Assembly: GCF_015595035.1 (NCBI RefSeq)
Contig: NZ_JADNRN010000003.1
Coordinates: 496,001-560,000, forward strand
Source: Marinibium conchae
GTDB lineage: Bacteria; Pseudomonadota; Gammaproteobacteria; Enterobacterales; Alteromonadaceae
Direction of reading: 5' to 3'
Length of the DNA: 64,000 bases
The notes under the pieces are model-generated. The model saw only the letters and a list, made by a program, of their open reading frames with translations. It had not been told where the DNA came from and did not search any database. Shown one piece after another: positions 1-7,335 of the stretch (positions are counted from its first letter, which is position 1; each line of letters begins with the position of its first letter). Position numbers and translations under genes: made by a program.

Positions 1-213
1 AGGTCTATTTTTTTGTGTGGTAATTTTAATGCAGGAAATTCTTTTGCAAATGTTGTTAGACAACTAGATACTATTAATATGTCAGAATACAAAACAGAAG
101 ACACAGAGCAAGGAAAGCGCATTGTTAACAGCAGCAAATTCAATTTGCATATGGTTAGGTGCAAAATCGAATTTAACCCACAAGACGAATTGGTTGCTGT
201 TTATTACGACTAA
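1..213 (+). CDS. 3' end of an unrecognised protein, cut by the window edge
   Basis: The frame is open from base 1 to a TAA at 211-213, so the start lies outside the window and the 70 visible residues are a C-terminal piece. A TTG at 13 could start it but nothing supports that. The visible part has no motif I recognise; it is polar and ends in hydrophobic/aromatic residues (LVAVYYD). An attC-like half site begins at the stop codon, which suggests a cassette gene. Function unknown. Confidence 0.45.
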   Translation, partial: RSIFLCGNFNAGNSFANVVRQLDTINMSEYKTEDTEQGKRIVNSSKFNLHMVRCKIEFNPQDELVAVYYD

Positions 214-231
214 GCTAACTGCGGGTAAATT
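213..231 (+). repeat. attC-like half site (collapsed)
   Basis: AGCTAAC (213-219) matches the R'' core RYYYAAC seen at intact attC sites here and overlaps the upstream stop codon, as usual. No L''/L' arms or matching R' core follow; GGGTAAAT comes directly after. Similar to the site at 1135. Probably a deleted attC. Confidence 0.3.
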
Positions 232-246
232 TGAGAATTTAGTCAT

Positions 247-1140
247 ATGATGGAACCAGTAAAAAGAATAGTTGTTGAATCTTCAAGGCCAATTCATGGA
301 AGGATTCAATACGACTATCTAAAGATGGGGTGGAATCTGAGTGTTATTGTGTTGGCCTTTATTTTTGCACCCGTCACCTTTAGTGTTAACGCTTTCTTAC
401 TGTTTCTTTTCACTACTTATTTCACTTTATTAGTTGGTCATAGTGTTGGAATGCATCGCATGATGATTCACCGCACATTTAAAGCAAATATCTATGTCAG
501 AAGAGTGCTCATTTATATTGGGGTCTTGGTAGGAATGTCTGGTCCATTCGGGATAATACGGATACATGACATACGAGATTGGGCGCAACGAAAAGCAGTT
601 TGTCATGATTTTTTTAGCCATAAATCGTCATTTTTTAGAGATCTCTGGTGGCAGTTGACCTGCAAATTTGAATTCGATGAACCACCAAAGATTGAAATCG
701 AGCCTTCACTTCAAAACGACAAGTTTCTCATCTTCTGTGAAAAAACGTGGAGATTTCATCAGCTAATTATTGCAATCATTTTTTATTATTTGGGTGGATG
801 GGATTTTGTTGTTTGGGGAGTCTTTGTCAGAGTTTCATTGAGTATTGTAGGTCATTGGACAATAACCTATTTTTGCCACAACCCCGGACCCGGACGCTGG
901 AATGTGAAAAATTCAGCAGTGCAGGCATCTAACATAAAAGGACTAGGTTTGATAACCTATGGTGAATGCTGGCATAACAATCATCACGCATTTCCTGAAT
1001 CGGCTAAAATTGGACTTGAAAAAGGGCAATGGGATCCTGCTTGGTGGTTTATCAAAGCCATGAGTAAAGTAAATTTAATATACGATGTGAAACTAACTAG
1101 GGAAGAGGGGAAAAGGGATGATTTGGTTGACGTTAGCTAA
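247..1140 (+). CDS. Acyl-CoA/acyl-lipid fatty acid desaturase
   Basis: A 297-residue membrane di-iron desaturase expected to introduce a double bond into fatty acyl chains at the inner membrane. Histidine boxes of the delta-9 desaturase family are visible: GHSVGMHR near residue 65, an RDWAQR...HDFFSHK stretch near residues 110-126, and HNNHH near 245. Hydrophobic segments near residues 25-65, 90-105 and 170-200 fit the family. Two ATGs are adjacent at 247 and 250; no strong ribosome binding site is seen. It is followed by a collapsed attC-like site and sits among cassette-type genes, an unusual cargo for a cassette. Substrate and position specificity cannot be read from sequence. Confidence 0.82.
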   Translation: MMEPVKRIVVESSRPIHGRIQYDYLKMGWNLSVIVLAFIFAPVTFSVNAFLLFLFTTYFTLLVGHSVGMHRMMIHRTFKANIYVRRVLIYIGVLVGMSGPFGIIRIHDIRDWAQRKAVCHDFFSHKSSFFRDLWWQLTCKFEFDEPPKIEIEPSLQNDKFLIFCEKTWRFHQLIIAIIFYYLGGWDFVVWGVFVRVSLSIVGHWTITYFCHNPGPGRWNVKNSAVQASNIKGLGLITYGECWHNNHHAFPESAKIGLEKGQWDPAWWFIKAMSKVNLIYDVKLTREEGKRDDLVDVS

Positions 1141-1158
1141 CAAAATAGTCGGTAAATA
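1135..1158 (+). repeat. Collapsed attC-like site
   Basis: AGCTAAC (1135-1141) overlaps the desaturase stop and is followed within 10 bases by CGGTAAAT, which may be a degenerate R' core. The normal 60-70 bp structure is missing, so this reads as an internally deleted attC. Confidence 0.3.
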
Positions 1159-1164
1159 TTAAAA

Positions 1165-2058
1165 ATGTCCTTGCCAATAAAAATATTAATGTGGATCGCA
1201 TTAATAGTCTTAGTCGTTGTATTGTCTCTCGGATCTCTCATTGTATATGTAACACATTACGGAGCTCCTATAGAACATGACATAACTCCTACAGAGCATG
1301 ACAAAATTCCTACGAAAACTGTCAGTAGACTTGGGCCTTCAGAAGTGCGTTTTTACGGAGATATAACGCCTGAGAACGTCGACAATGCGCTATCGTTGTT
1401 AAAACCTGGAGACACACTTGTCATATCTAGTGGTGGTGGAAATGGAGTCGAAGCACTGAGATTAGGAAAATATATACATGCTAATCAGATATCAGTCGAA
1501 GTTAAGGTTCTGTGTTTGTCCTCATGCGCGAACTATATTTTTTTAGCTAGCCCTAGAAAGGTACTCTATAGCGACGCCTTACTTGTGTTCCACGGTGGAA
1601 TGAAACAGAAAGGACTCGAAGAGGAGACTATCAAAAAATTAAGAAGCAAAAAGCTCAATTCAAATACCTCAGATATCGATGCGGCGAGTAAAGAAGGAAA
1701 GCAAGCAACTTCTTACGTAAGAAAAGCTGGTGCTCTTACACCAGACGAGTGCAGATTTAATCATTATTCATCTGGAACATCTAATAATAACTTGGAATCT
1801 TTTATCACAGCTTGTATTGGCGCGATGTCCGATTTAGAAACCGAGTTTTATAATTCTATCGATTGTTCATACTGCCATGAATTACCATATCATGGGCAGC
1901 GTGGCATATACGAAAAAGAATGGAAAAGTATGAAATATGAAGGGTTCTACTACAGCATTGCAAAGTTGAAGAGCTATGGGATGGATGTCGAGGTTAAAGG
2001 GGGAGAGTGGGCCCCTAAAAAGAACGAGTATATTGAAAAATTCTATGAGGTGTTTTAA
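1165..2058 (+). CDS. Membrane-anchored Clp-protease-fold protein (COG3904-like)
   Basis: This 297-residue protein has one N-terminal membrane helix (about residues 8-30, rich in I, V and L), then a probable periplasmic domain. The motif SSGGGNGVEALRLGKYI followed by LCLSSCANYIFLA resembles the ClpP/crotonase-fold proteins of COG3904, where the Ser in the CxSxC segment is the nucleophile position, and FHGG follows as the putative His site. That is family knowledge; activity here is inferred. A Cys-rich tail (near residues 196-240) is not part of the core fold I know. ATG 1165 lies 24 bases after the desaturase stop. An attC follows, so it is a cassette gene or the second gene of a two-gene cassette. 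Confidence 0.6.
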   Translation: MSLPIKILMWIALIVLVVVLSLGSLIVYVTHYGAPIEHDITPTEHDKIPTKTVSRLGPSEVRFYGDITPENVDNALSLLKPGDTLVISSGGGNGVEALRLGKYIHANQISVEVKVLCLSSCANYIFLASPRKVLYSDALLVFHGGMKQKGLEEETIKKLRSKKLNSNTSDIDAASKEGKQATSYVRKAGALTPDECRFNHYSSGTSNNNLESFITACIGAMSDLETEFYNSIDCSYCHELPYHGQRGIYEKEWKSMKYEGFYYSIAKLKSYGMDVEVKGGEWAPKKNEYIEKFYEVF

Positions 2059-2095
2059 GCGTAAATCTTATTGACTTCGCACTTACTAGATATAC

Positions 2096-2160
2096 ACATA
2101 ACAAGGAAATTGAAGCTGACGCTAGCAACAGCAGCCAACGTGCTCAATTTGGTGTTAATA
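2096..2160 (+). repeat. attC recombination site
   Basis: R'' ACATAAC (2096-2102) and R' GTTAATA (2154-2160) bracket imperfectly complementary arms (AATTGAAGC / GCTCAATT), with a central inverted pair GCTAGCAAC / CAGCC region. Length 65 bp, typical of attC. Confidence 0.7.
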
Positions 2161-2188
2161 GTTAATGTCATCCACCCAAGGAGCAAAA

Positions 2189-2893
2189 ATGACAAAATAT
2201 TTAATAATCGTAATCACAATACTCGCTGCGGGTTGCACTAGCGTTGGTACCACCCATCGTCCAAATGATTACTATAATTCAGGGAGCAAGGAGGAAAGTG
2301 ATGAGCCGCTCTTTGGCTTGACTGTAGGAACCCTTGCAGATAAAGATATAGAGCGAATCCTGAATTATCGGCTAAAGCTCCCCGCAAAAAATAGAATTGC
2401 TATTCTCAAGCTGACTAATGAAAGCTACTGGCGGTATTACTCTAATGATTTCACCCAGCTCAACGACTCAATTGTGGCAGATTTTATTGGACAACTGAGA
2501 AAATCCCCAAGAGTATATGATGCATCATTCTTGCCCAGCATGTTGGTCCCAGAGCAACGAACAGTGCCTTATCTTCGAGAGGCTGCAGCACGCTACCAAG
2601 CAGACTTACTTTTGGCTTATCGATCTAACTGTCGTACCTTTGAAAAGTATAAATTCATTGATCCTCATGAAACCAAAGCTTACTGCACAGTCGAAGCTGT
2701 TTTACTCGATGTGCGTTCGGGTATTGTTCCTTTCACTGTCGTTTCAACTAACGAGTTCACCGCCCGCAAACTGCAGAGCGACACAAACTTCAATGAAACT
2801 ATAAAAAAGGCAGAGATCACAGCTGTGGCCAAGTCATTGAATGAAGCCGCATCTCAACTAAATTCATTTTTAACCAATATTGGTACTATGTAG
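2189..2893 (+). CDS. Lipoprotein of unknown function
   Basis: A 234-residue secreted lipoprotein. The start at 2189 is preferred over an upstream in-frame codon at 2165 because AAGGAG precedes it by a few bases and the protein then begins with a lipoprotein signal peptide (hydrophobic run, then LAAGC lipobox, Cys at about residue 16). The mature part has no motif I can name; it contains IAILKLTNES and a repeated pattern of charged helices. Located between two attC sites, so a one-gene cassette. Function unknown. Confidence 0.72.
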   Translation: MTKYLIIVITILAAGCTSVGTTHRPNDYYNSGSKEESDEPLFGLTVGTLADKDIERILNYRLKLPAKNRIAILKLTNESYWRYYSNDFTQLNDSIVADFIGQLRKSPRVYDASFLPSMLVPEQRTVPYLREAAARYQADLLLAYRSNCRTFEKYKFIDPHETKAYCTVEAVLLDVRSGIVPFTVVSTNEFTARKLQSDTNFNETIKKAEITAVAKSLNEAASQLNSFLTNIGTM

Positions 2894-2899
2894 TGACTG

Positions 2900-2975
2900 C
2901 TTTTTACAAATGTAGCAATGCGACCGCCAAAAGTGTTGCTTCGCAACAACGCGGCACATTCCAGATGTGTTAATA
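2900..2975 (+). repeat. Degenerate attC site
   Basis: R' GTTAATA (2969-2975) is identical to that of the site at 2096-2160. Upstream, AATGCGACCGC and GCGGCACATT can pair around the hairpin GTTGCTTCGCAAC. The R'' core next to the stop codon at 2891-2893 is not recognisable. Confidence 0.45.
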
Positions 2976-2980
2976 GTCAC

Positions 2981-3172
2981 ATGAGCTCAGCAATAACAGC
3001 CGATCAATTGGTAATTTTTGCTGCAAGAGGTGGTAACGTTCCACTCAAAATGGCCTTACATCATGCGAGTGATGAAGTGGTTAGGTTGTTAGCATGGTCA
3101 GGAGCCAAAGTGAAAAATAAACATCGGCCTCATTGGAAAGCTCGTTTGGAATGCTGCTTAAATGACAATTAA
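2981..3172 (+). CDS. Small hypothetical cassette protein
   Basis: A 63-residue frame between two attC-like sites, starting with ATG six bases after an R' core and ending with TAA inside the next R'' core, the layout expected of a one-gene cassette. No family recognised; the middle (VVRLLAWSGAKV) faintly recalls an ankyrin repeat. A longer frame from 2918 would run through the attC and is less likely. No clear ribosome binding site. Confidence 0.4.
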   Translation: MSSAITADQLVIFAARGGNVPLKMALHHASDEVVRLLAWSGAKVKNKHRPHWKARLECCLNDN

Positions 3173-3232
3173 CAAAACGTTCAAGCGGATAAATATAAAA
3201 AGCGATTTTCATCGCTTAATGTGGAGTTAGTT
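3167..3232 (+). repeat. attC recombination site
   Basis: R'' AATTAAC (3167-3173) and R' GTTAGTT (3226-3232), with complementary arms AAGCGGAT / ATCGCTT and a central AGCGATTTTCATCGCT hairpin. 66 bp. Confidence 0.7.
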
Positions 3233-3257
3233 TTATAAATGGAGGAATTGTTAGGTT

Positions 3258-3566
3258 ATGGACTTTAACAATTCAGTATCAATAGCTGCTGGTAGTGGAA
3301 TTGTTACGATGTTTATTTTATTCACCACAATTGTTATCCACATTTTATTTGCGATGGGAGTATATTCAGCTGCGAAACAAGGTGAAATTGAAGGGAGCAA
3401 AACATGGTTTATTTGGCCAATAGATTGGTCATTTGCGGTACTCGTTTTAGGTCCTTTTTTTGCTGGTATATATTGGATTATTCACCATTCAACGCTTGGT
3501 GGTTTTGATGAAAGCGCTATAGAAAGAATTAGGTCTCGTAGAAGGCAAATAAATAATGAAAGCTAA
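3258..3566 (+). CDS. Small membrane protein, two helices
   Basis: A 102-residue protein with hydrophobic helices at about residues 14-38 and 53-75 separated by a polar loop (AAKQGEIEGSKTW), and a basic tail rich in Arg. GGAGG at 3241-3245 lies 12 bases before ATG 3258, a little far but the only candidate. Flanked by attC sites on both sides. No family assigned. Confidence 0.65.
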   Translation: MDFNNSVSIAAGSGIVTMFILFTTIVIHILFAMGVYSAAKQGEIEGSKTWFIWPIDWSFAVLVLGPFFAGIYWIIHHSTLGGFDESAIERIRSRRRQINNES

Positions 3567-3626
3567 CAAGAAAATTGAAGCGGACATTGGCAAGAGCCGG
3601 CAACGCCGCTTAATTTGGTATTAGAA
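3561..3626 (+). repeat. attC recombination site
   Basis: R'' AGCTAAC (3561-3567), arms AATTGAAGCGG / CCGCTTAATT, inner GGCAAGAGCC / GGCAACGCC region, and a weak R' ATTAGAA (3620-3626). 66 bp; strong arm pairing despite the imperfect R' core. Confidence 0.68.
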
Positions 3627-3629
3627 CGC

Positions 3630-4106
3630 ATGGACAATTCACTTGTAATTTCGGAAAATCGCGACCAAGGGAATAAAGCTATGGCGTCAGTTTTATTGCT
3701 TTATTATCACCTAGTTGAAGGCGGCGGCTTTATAGGAAGTGAAGCGGTATACATTGACCCAGACCATTTCAATGGTGTTGACTATATTGATGTATCTGTT
3801 GAATCATCGAATAGAAATGAAATATGTGAGGAGTTACTCAGACAGGGCGCAGTTATTTATCTCCTCTGCAATTTAAATACGATGATCGGTGAGTTTCGAG
3901 AAGAGCGACCGGACTTGAATTTTACAAAAAAAATTGTCGATATGTTAAAGCGAAAAGCTCTGTTTACTATCCCAGAATTAGCTCCCTTATTGAAACTTTT
4001 TGATATGGCAGGGCCTAAATTCGATTACAAAAAGTACTACGAATTACTCGACATAATTTTTTTAAAATATGTAGTAGGAAAGTTTAGTGAGCTTGGTCGT
4101 GAATAG
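3630..4106 (+). CDS. Hypothetical cassette protein
   Basis: A 158-residue, probably cytosolic alpha-helical protein with no recognised domain. ATG 3630 is three bases past the R' core of the upstream attC but lacks a ribosome binding site; an in-frame ATG at 3681 with AAGGGA eight bases upstream is an equally good start and would shorten the protein by 17 residues. An upstream TTG at 3615 lies inside the attC and is not credible. Followed directly by another attC, so a one-gene cassette. Confidence 0.58.
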   Translation: MDNSLVISENRDQGNKAMASVLLLYYHLVEGGGFIGSEAVYIDPDHFNGVDYIDVSVESSNRNEICEELLRQGAVIYLLCNLNTMIGEFREERPDLNFTKKIVDMLKRKALFTIPELAPLLKLFDMAGPKFDYKKYYELLDIIFLKYVVGKFSELGRE

Positions 4107-4108
4107 GG

Positions 4109-4172
4109 TTCTAACAAATCAATAAAGACGGATAAAACAAGCACGGTTTTTACCGCATAACTAGTTATTAGA
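4109..4172 (+). repeat. attC recombination site
   Basis: R'' TTCTAAC (4109-4115), arms AAAGACGGAT / ACCGCATAAC, and ATTAGAC at the right end (4166-4172). 64 bp; arms weaker than neighbours. Confidence 0.55.
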
Positions 4173-4192
4173 CAAAAAGGAAGTTATAGCAA

Positions 4193-4657
4193 ATGGCAAT
4201 GCAAACATACGTATTCTTCACAAAGGATAGCGCTCCTACTATTGAAGAATTGAAAGATGCAATTAAAGAAAATGGATTTGAATTTGAGCTTCCAGCAGAA
4301 TTTAAGCTCGATTGCTCCGAGCCCACATTCTTTAAGTGCAATTTTGAAACACTTGAATCTGGCTTTGATTATTTTCTAGGCCTCTACAATAGCGACGATT
4401 TTGACTGGGAACCCGAGGATCTTACAAAACTGAAGGAGCCAGAAATAGTTGCGGCTTTCAATACCTATTCTAATGCACAAGAAATTGCAGGTATGCTAAC
4501 TGTCTCGTCTGTATTAACCAAGATTACAAATGGCGCTATGTATAGCGATTTTTTTGACGATGAATTGTGGACGTCTAAAGACTGCATAGAAATAAGCAAA
4601 GAGATCATTGAGAATTCAAGAGATCAGTTTTCAGGGCCCAGTAAAATGCGAAGCTAG
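4193..4657 (+). CDS. Hypothetical cassette protein
   Basis: A 154-residue acidic cytosolic protein of unknown function. AAGGAAG lies about ten bases before ATG 4193, and an attC lies just upstream. The last residues (GPSKMRS) may not be original: the neighbouring frame stays open across the stop and continues to 4872 with sensible residue composition, so a frameshift near 4641-4650 could have split one longer gene. Confidence 0.6.
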   Translation: MAMQTYVFFTKDSAPTIEELKDAIKENGFEFELPAEFKLDCSEPTFFKCNFETLESGFDYFLGLYNSDDFDWEPEDLTKLKEPEIVAAFNTYSNAQEIAGMLTVSSVLTKITNGAMYSDFFDDELWTSKDCIEISKEIIENSRDQFSGPSKMRS

Positions 4658-4872
4658 CCTACGAACCCTCACCAACTTTTGAGAGTAAATTACATTCTGA
4701 GTCCAGAGAATTCGTATTGGCTGAAATAAATACTATCGAAGCCGACCACATAAACATCAAAGAATTTTCGGGCGCTGGAAGTTGGCACAATGAGTTGTCA
4801 ACAGTGTATTTTAAAGGTAACAAGGTAGTTATAGAAGTGTTTAGGTGCCTAAACAATAAAAGGAATCTATAA
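4645..4872 (+). pseudogene. Open frame without a start codon, possible second half of the upstream gene
   Basis: From 4645 to TAA 4870-4872 a 75-residue frame reads as plausible protein (for example EFSGAGSWHNELSTVYFKGN) but has no ATG or GTG; an internal TTG (4711) is the only weak option. It overlaps the end of the preceding gene in another frame. Either a one-base indel split a longer gene, or this is the tail of a gene lost by deletion. No attC separates it from its neighbours. Confidence 0.4.
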
Positions 4873-4877
4873 AAGTA

Positions 4878-5234
4878 ATGAAAATATGGAGATTGGTTGT
4901 TGTAACGGCTATTTTTGTGTTGACGTTTCAAGCGTCAGCAAACACTGATATTTCCGGAGTCTGGAAGCATTCAGACAAACCAGCGCTTATCGAATTCGAT
5001 TTGAAGTCAGGCCTAGCGACGGTAAAACAGCATGATGATAATCAAAGCGCTACTGGTCTAACAGTCATTAAAGATATCAACTCCGACTCAGAAATAATGC
5101 ACGTATGGACCGGCAATATGTACAACGGTTACATTGATTCATACGTGGCCGTTACCATTAAATTAATCGATAACTCAACGATAGTAGTCATCGATAACAA
5201 AGAGTCAGAAGTGCTAAGGCTCGTTCGTGAGTAG
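4878..5234 (+). CDS. Small secreted protein
   Basis: A 118-residue protein with a Sec signal peptide (MKIWRLVVVTAIFVLTFQASA, cleavage after ASA near residue 21) and a small beta-rich mature domain beginning NTDISGVWKH. It starts five bases after the preceding frame closes; AAAGGAA is about 13 bases upstream. The opening ISGVWKHSDKPALIEFD recalls small secreted beta-barrel-like proteins but no family is assigned. Confidence 0.62.
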   Translation: MKIWRLVVVTAIFVLTFQASANTDISGVWKHSDKPALIEFDLKSGLATVKQHDDNQSATGLTVIKDINSDSEIMHVWTGNMYNGYIDSYVAVTIKLIDNSTIVVIDNKESEVLRLVRE

Positions 5235-5250
5235 TTTCGCACAAGACAAA

Positions 5251-5291
5251 AAATAACAAGATGCTTAAGCCATTCATTAGGGACGTTTAGA
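5251..5291 (+). repeat. Collapsed attC-like site
   Basis: AAATAAC (5251-5257) followed by AAGATGCTTAAGC and a terminal GTTTAGA (5285-5291). Only about 40 bp, so shortened compared with intact sites. Confidence 0.3.
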
Positions 5292-5293
5292 GA

Positions 5294-5785
5294 GTGATAT
5301 TAAGAGAGTTTGTTGAGCAAGATAGAGATAGACTGCTTGATATATTAAATGATCCTGAAGTAACTAGGTTTTTATCTAGTAAAATACCTGCTCCATATAC
5401 GTTTCAGGACGCAAGTTGGTGGATAGATGTAGGTAGTAAGCTTGGTTACATTAATGCGATTGAAATAGATGGCACGCTTGTTGGCTGCATAGGGGTTGAT
5501 CAAGGCGACTTTGAATACTATCGCTCTGGTGAAATTGGATATTGGTTGGACCGTCAGCATTGGAACAAAGGTATCATGACTAAAGCTGTGCACGAGTTTG
5601 TATCAAAGATATTCAATACAACTGAAATGACCCGAATATTTGCATCTGTTTTCTCTGGCAATACTGGCTCAATGAAATTGTTGACGAAATGCGGTTTTGA
5701 GCAAGAAGGGATTCACTATGACGCAATTTTTAAAGACCAAGTGTTTTATAACAATCATGTATTTGCGATCCGCAAAATAAAATAG
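5294..5785 (+). CDS. GNAT-family N-acetyltransferase (RimJ/RimL type)
   Basis: A 163-residue acetyl-CoA-dependent transferase. Family signs are the opening LREF.EQDRDRLLDILND, the central EIGYWLDRQHWNKGIMTKAV segment (acetyl-CoA binding region, though the usual R/Q-x-x-G-x-G/A loop is only approximate) and the closing NTGSMKLLTKCGFEQEG motif where SxxLLxKxGF is typical of RimJ/RimL proteins. GTG start at 5294 directly after a collapsed attC-like site. Substrate unknown; cassette-borne GNATs are common in integrons. Confidence 0.82.
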   Translation: MILREFVEQDRDRLLDILNDPEVTRFLSSKIPAPYTFQDASWWIDVGSKLGYINAIEIDGTLVGCIGVDQGDFEYYRSGEIGYWLDRQHWNKGIMTKAVHEFVSKIFNTTEMTRIFASVFSGNTGSMKLLTKCGFEQEGIHYDAIFKDQVFYNNHVFAIRKIK

Positions 5786-5790
5786 AAGCA

Positions 5791-5937
5791 CTAAGCGCAC
5801 AATTGGCATAAGCGGACTGTGCGGCGACAGTTGTTGTACCCTATTAGCCTGACAGAGAGGGTTAGCGACAAAACAAAAAGCCCAATATATTTGGACAGTC
5901 TCATTCTATACATACCGGATTAGTTGTCGGTAAATCT
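5791..5937 (+). other. Intergenic stretch with attC-like remnants
   Basis: Contains GCACTAAG, an AATTGG...CGGACTGTGCGGCGACAG inverted region and TATTAGCC, as in a worn attC, then GGGTTAGC and GTCGGTAAAT. The last string recurs after the collapsed attC at 1135. No coding frame seen. Confidence 0.25.
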
Positions 5938-5953
5938 TACTCAAGGGATAAAG

Positions 5954-6466
5954 ATGCTCTCAAAATTATTTAAAAAGAAACCGCAGGTTGCAGATTTTGA
6001 TTTAACTGCGGAGCAAGATGAATATCTTGGAAACGCTATTAGTGAATATAATCAAAACATCTCGGAAATGGATGAGAAATATGAGATCACGAAACTTGGG
6101 TGGGGGTATGAGCAAGATACAATGATACTTCAGTTGTTGAAGAATGGAAGCCCAGTATACGAGGCGGACGCTCAGATAGCAGGTTCCTTTTATGCCCCAC
6201 ACGGTACTTGGGAGTGGGCTTGGAATAATCCCAATGTGGATAAGGAAGTTTCATCTGCGTCTTTAACAGTAAAAAATTATGGTATTAAAGAAGGGCTAGA
6301 TTATCTTTCTTCCGGGACGGTCAACGTTTTAGGGAGTGAGGAGCTCGCCGCATACTTAGCAGCAGTTGCATTCAAACTAAGCGATGCAGACTACATATAC
6401 AGAGGGGCTGCTGGAGACGGCTTGTCGGTTTATTTGCTTGTTTCAAATATTCGAGCAATTGGCTAA
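5954..6466 (+). CDS. Hypothetical cassette protein, DUF6882-like at best
   Basis: A 170-residue cytosolic protein beginning MLSKLFKKKP. Start 5954 is chosen because CAAGGGA precedes it; the upstream TTG at 5924 lies in the attC-like remnant. The segment SFYAPHGTWEWAWNNPNV followed by a C-terminal VSNIRAI is like small tryptophan-rich proteins that carry a similar GTWLWGWAN element, which I associate with the DUF6882/DUF2185-type group, but I am not certain. Role unknown. It is followed by an attC R'' core. Confidence 0.6.
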   Translation: MLSKLFKKKPQVADFDLTAEQDEYLGNAISEYNQNISEMDEKYEITKLGWGYEQDTMILQLLKNGSPVYEADAQIAGSFYAPHGTWEWAWNNPNVDKEVSSASLTVKNYGIKEGLDYLSSGTVNVLGSEELAAYLAAVAFKLSDADYIYRGAAGDGLSVYLLVSNIRAIG

Positions 6467-6588
6467 CAAGACAATTCACAGAGACTATCAGTCTGGTGTA
6501 ATGCCGATTGAGAATGCAATTTTTTGCTATAGATACCTCTTCGCTATTGTGCTCTACGCGTTATGACCCCTTATTTAAAAAGTTAGTT
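6461..6588 (+). repeat. Possible long or disrupted attC site
   Basis: A good R'' core GGCTAAC (6461-6467) overlaps the upstream stop. Candidate right cores are GTTATGA (6560-6566) and GTTAGTT (6582-6588). Arm pairing is poor, so the site may be damaged. Confidence 0.3.
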
Positions 6589-6604
6589 GCCAAGGAGAGG
6601 ACCG

Positions 6605-7114
6605 GTGCCTATATGGGCTTATTTTTATTGTTGCGTGTTTTTGTTAAGTTGCGCTTTTGGACTTTTTGACAAAAATCGATTGAGGCGTTCCTATCAACCT
6701 GCAGGCGAAATTTTATACTGCCTTTGTGGTGTTTTGATATTTTTAATAGGTTTTAGCGTTGTGCAGTTTGAATTTTCTACAACGCTAAGCACACTTTGTT
6801 TTGTTTACACCTTTACTTGGTCGTATCATGCTCATAGACACTATCTTAACTATGAAAACTTTAAGTCTGATATTCATAAATCTGCAATAGCAGAGCACGA
6901 AAAATTACTACGAAAGATATCAGAGATAAACGAGAAAGCGATAGAGGAAGGAGTTGATCCATCCGATTTAGAAAATATTGACCAAACCTATGATTTTGAC
7001 CAAACGGAAAAAGAGGCTAAGTATTTTTATATTGGTACGATAGTTGTTATCACATTGATATTAATACCGTACTTATATGTTTATTTGAGAGCAATAGGTT
7101 TAATTGGCAGCTAA
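6605..7114 (+). CDS. Membrane protein with four helices and central coiled region
   Basis: A 169-residue inner-membrane protein. Hydrophobic segments lie at about residues 4-20, 36-55, 60-75 and 144-165, with a charged helical stretch (roughly residues 85-135) exposed to the cytosol. GTG 6605 is chosen because AAGGAGAGG ends four bases upstream; an earlier TTG at 6587 has no ribosome binding site. Cassette gene between attC sites; no family recognised. Confidence 0.58.
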   Translation: MPIWAYFYCCVFLLSCAFGLFDKNRLRRSYQPAGEILYCLCGVLIFLIGFSVVQFEFSTTLSTLCFVYTFTWSYHAHRHYLNYENFKSDIHKSAIAEHEKLLRKISEINEKAIEEGVDPSDLENIDQTYDFDQTEKEAKYFYIGTIVVITLILIPYLYVYLRAIGLIGS

Positions 7115-7174
7115 TTAAAACATAAACCGGACATTGGCAAAAGCGGCCAACGCCGTTCATGTAAGGTGTTAAAT
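7110..7174 (+). repeat. attC recombination site
   Basis: AGCTAAT (7110-7116) as a weak R'', arms ACATAAACCGG / CCGTTCATGT, inner ATTGGCAAAAGCGGCCAACG, and R' GTTAAAT (7168-7174). Nearly identical to the attC at 56612-56676 in the second array. Confidence 0.68.
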
Positions 7175-7190
7175 GCCTAGGGACAGTTCA

Positions 7191-7295
7191 ATGCATATGG
7201 AGAATTTAGTGCAAAAAGTTTTCACCTTTACCTTGTTACTTTTTACTTGTGTCAGCTTTTCGATTAGAGGGGAAGATCAAACCCTATATAATTGA
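7191..7295 (+). pseudogene. Truncated secreted-protein gene, signal peptide only
   Basis: A 34-codon frame starting 17 bases after an attC R' core. It begins MHMENLVQKVF and has a hydrophobic run FTLLLFTCVSFS typical of a signal peptide, then stops after RGEDQTLYN. The likely reading is the 5' end of a secreted protein gene whose body was deleted before the VapBC cassette. Confidence 0.35.
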
Positions 7296-7328
7296 ATCAA
7301 GCGAAAGTGATGTTTGTAATCTAGCGCT

Positions 7329-7335
7329 GTTATGT
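7329..7335 (+). repeat. attC R' core at the left border of the vapBC cassette
   Basis: GTTATGT matches perfectly the R' core at the right border (8042-8048). The VapC stop codon falls inside it. The upstream arms of this attC are not recognisable. Confidence 0.5.

Noticed and set aside
6461-6566. Full-length attC between 6461 and 6566
   Set aside because: The left core is good but the arms do not pair, so only a possible or damaged site is listed.
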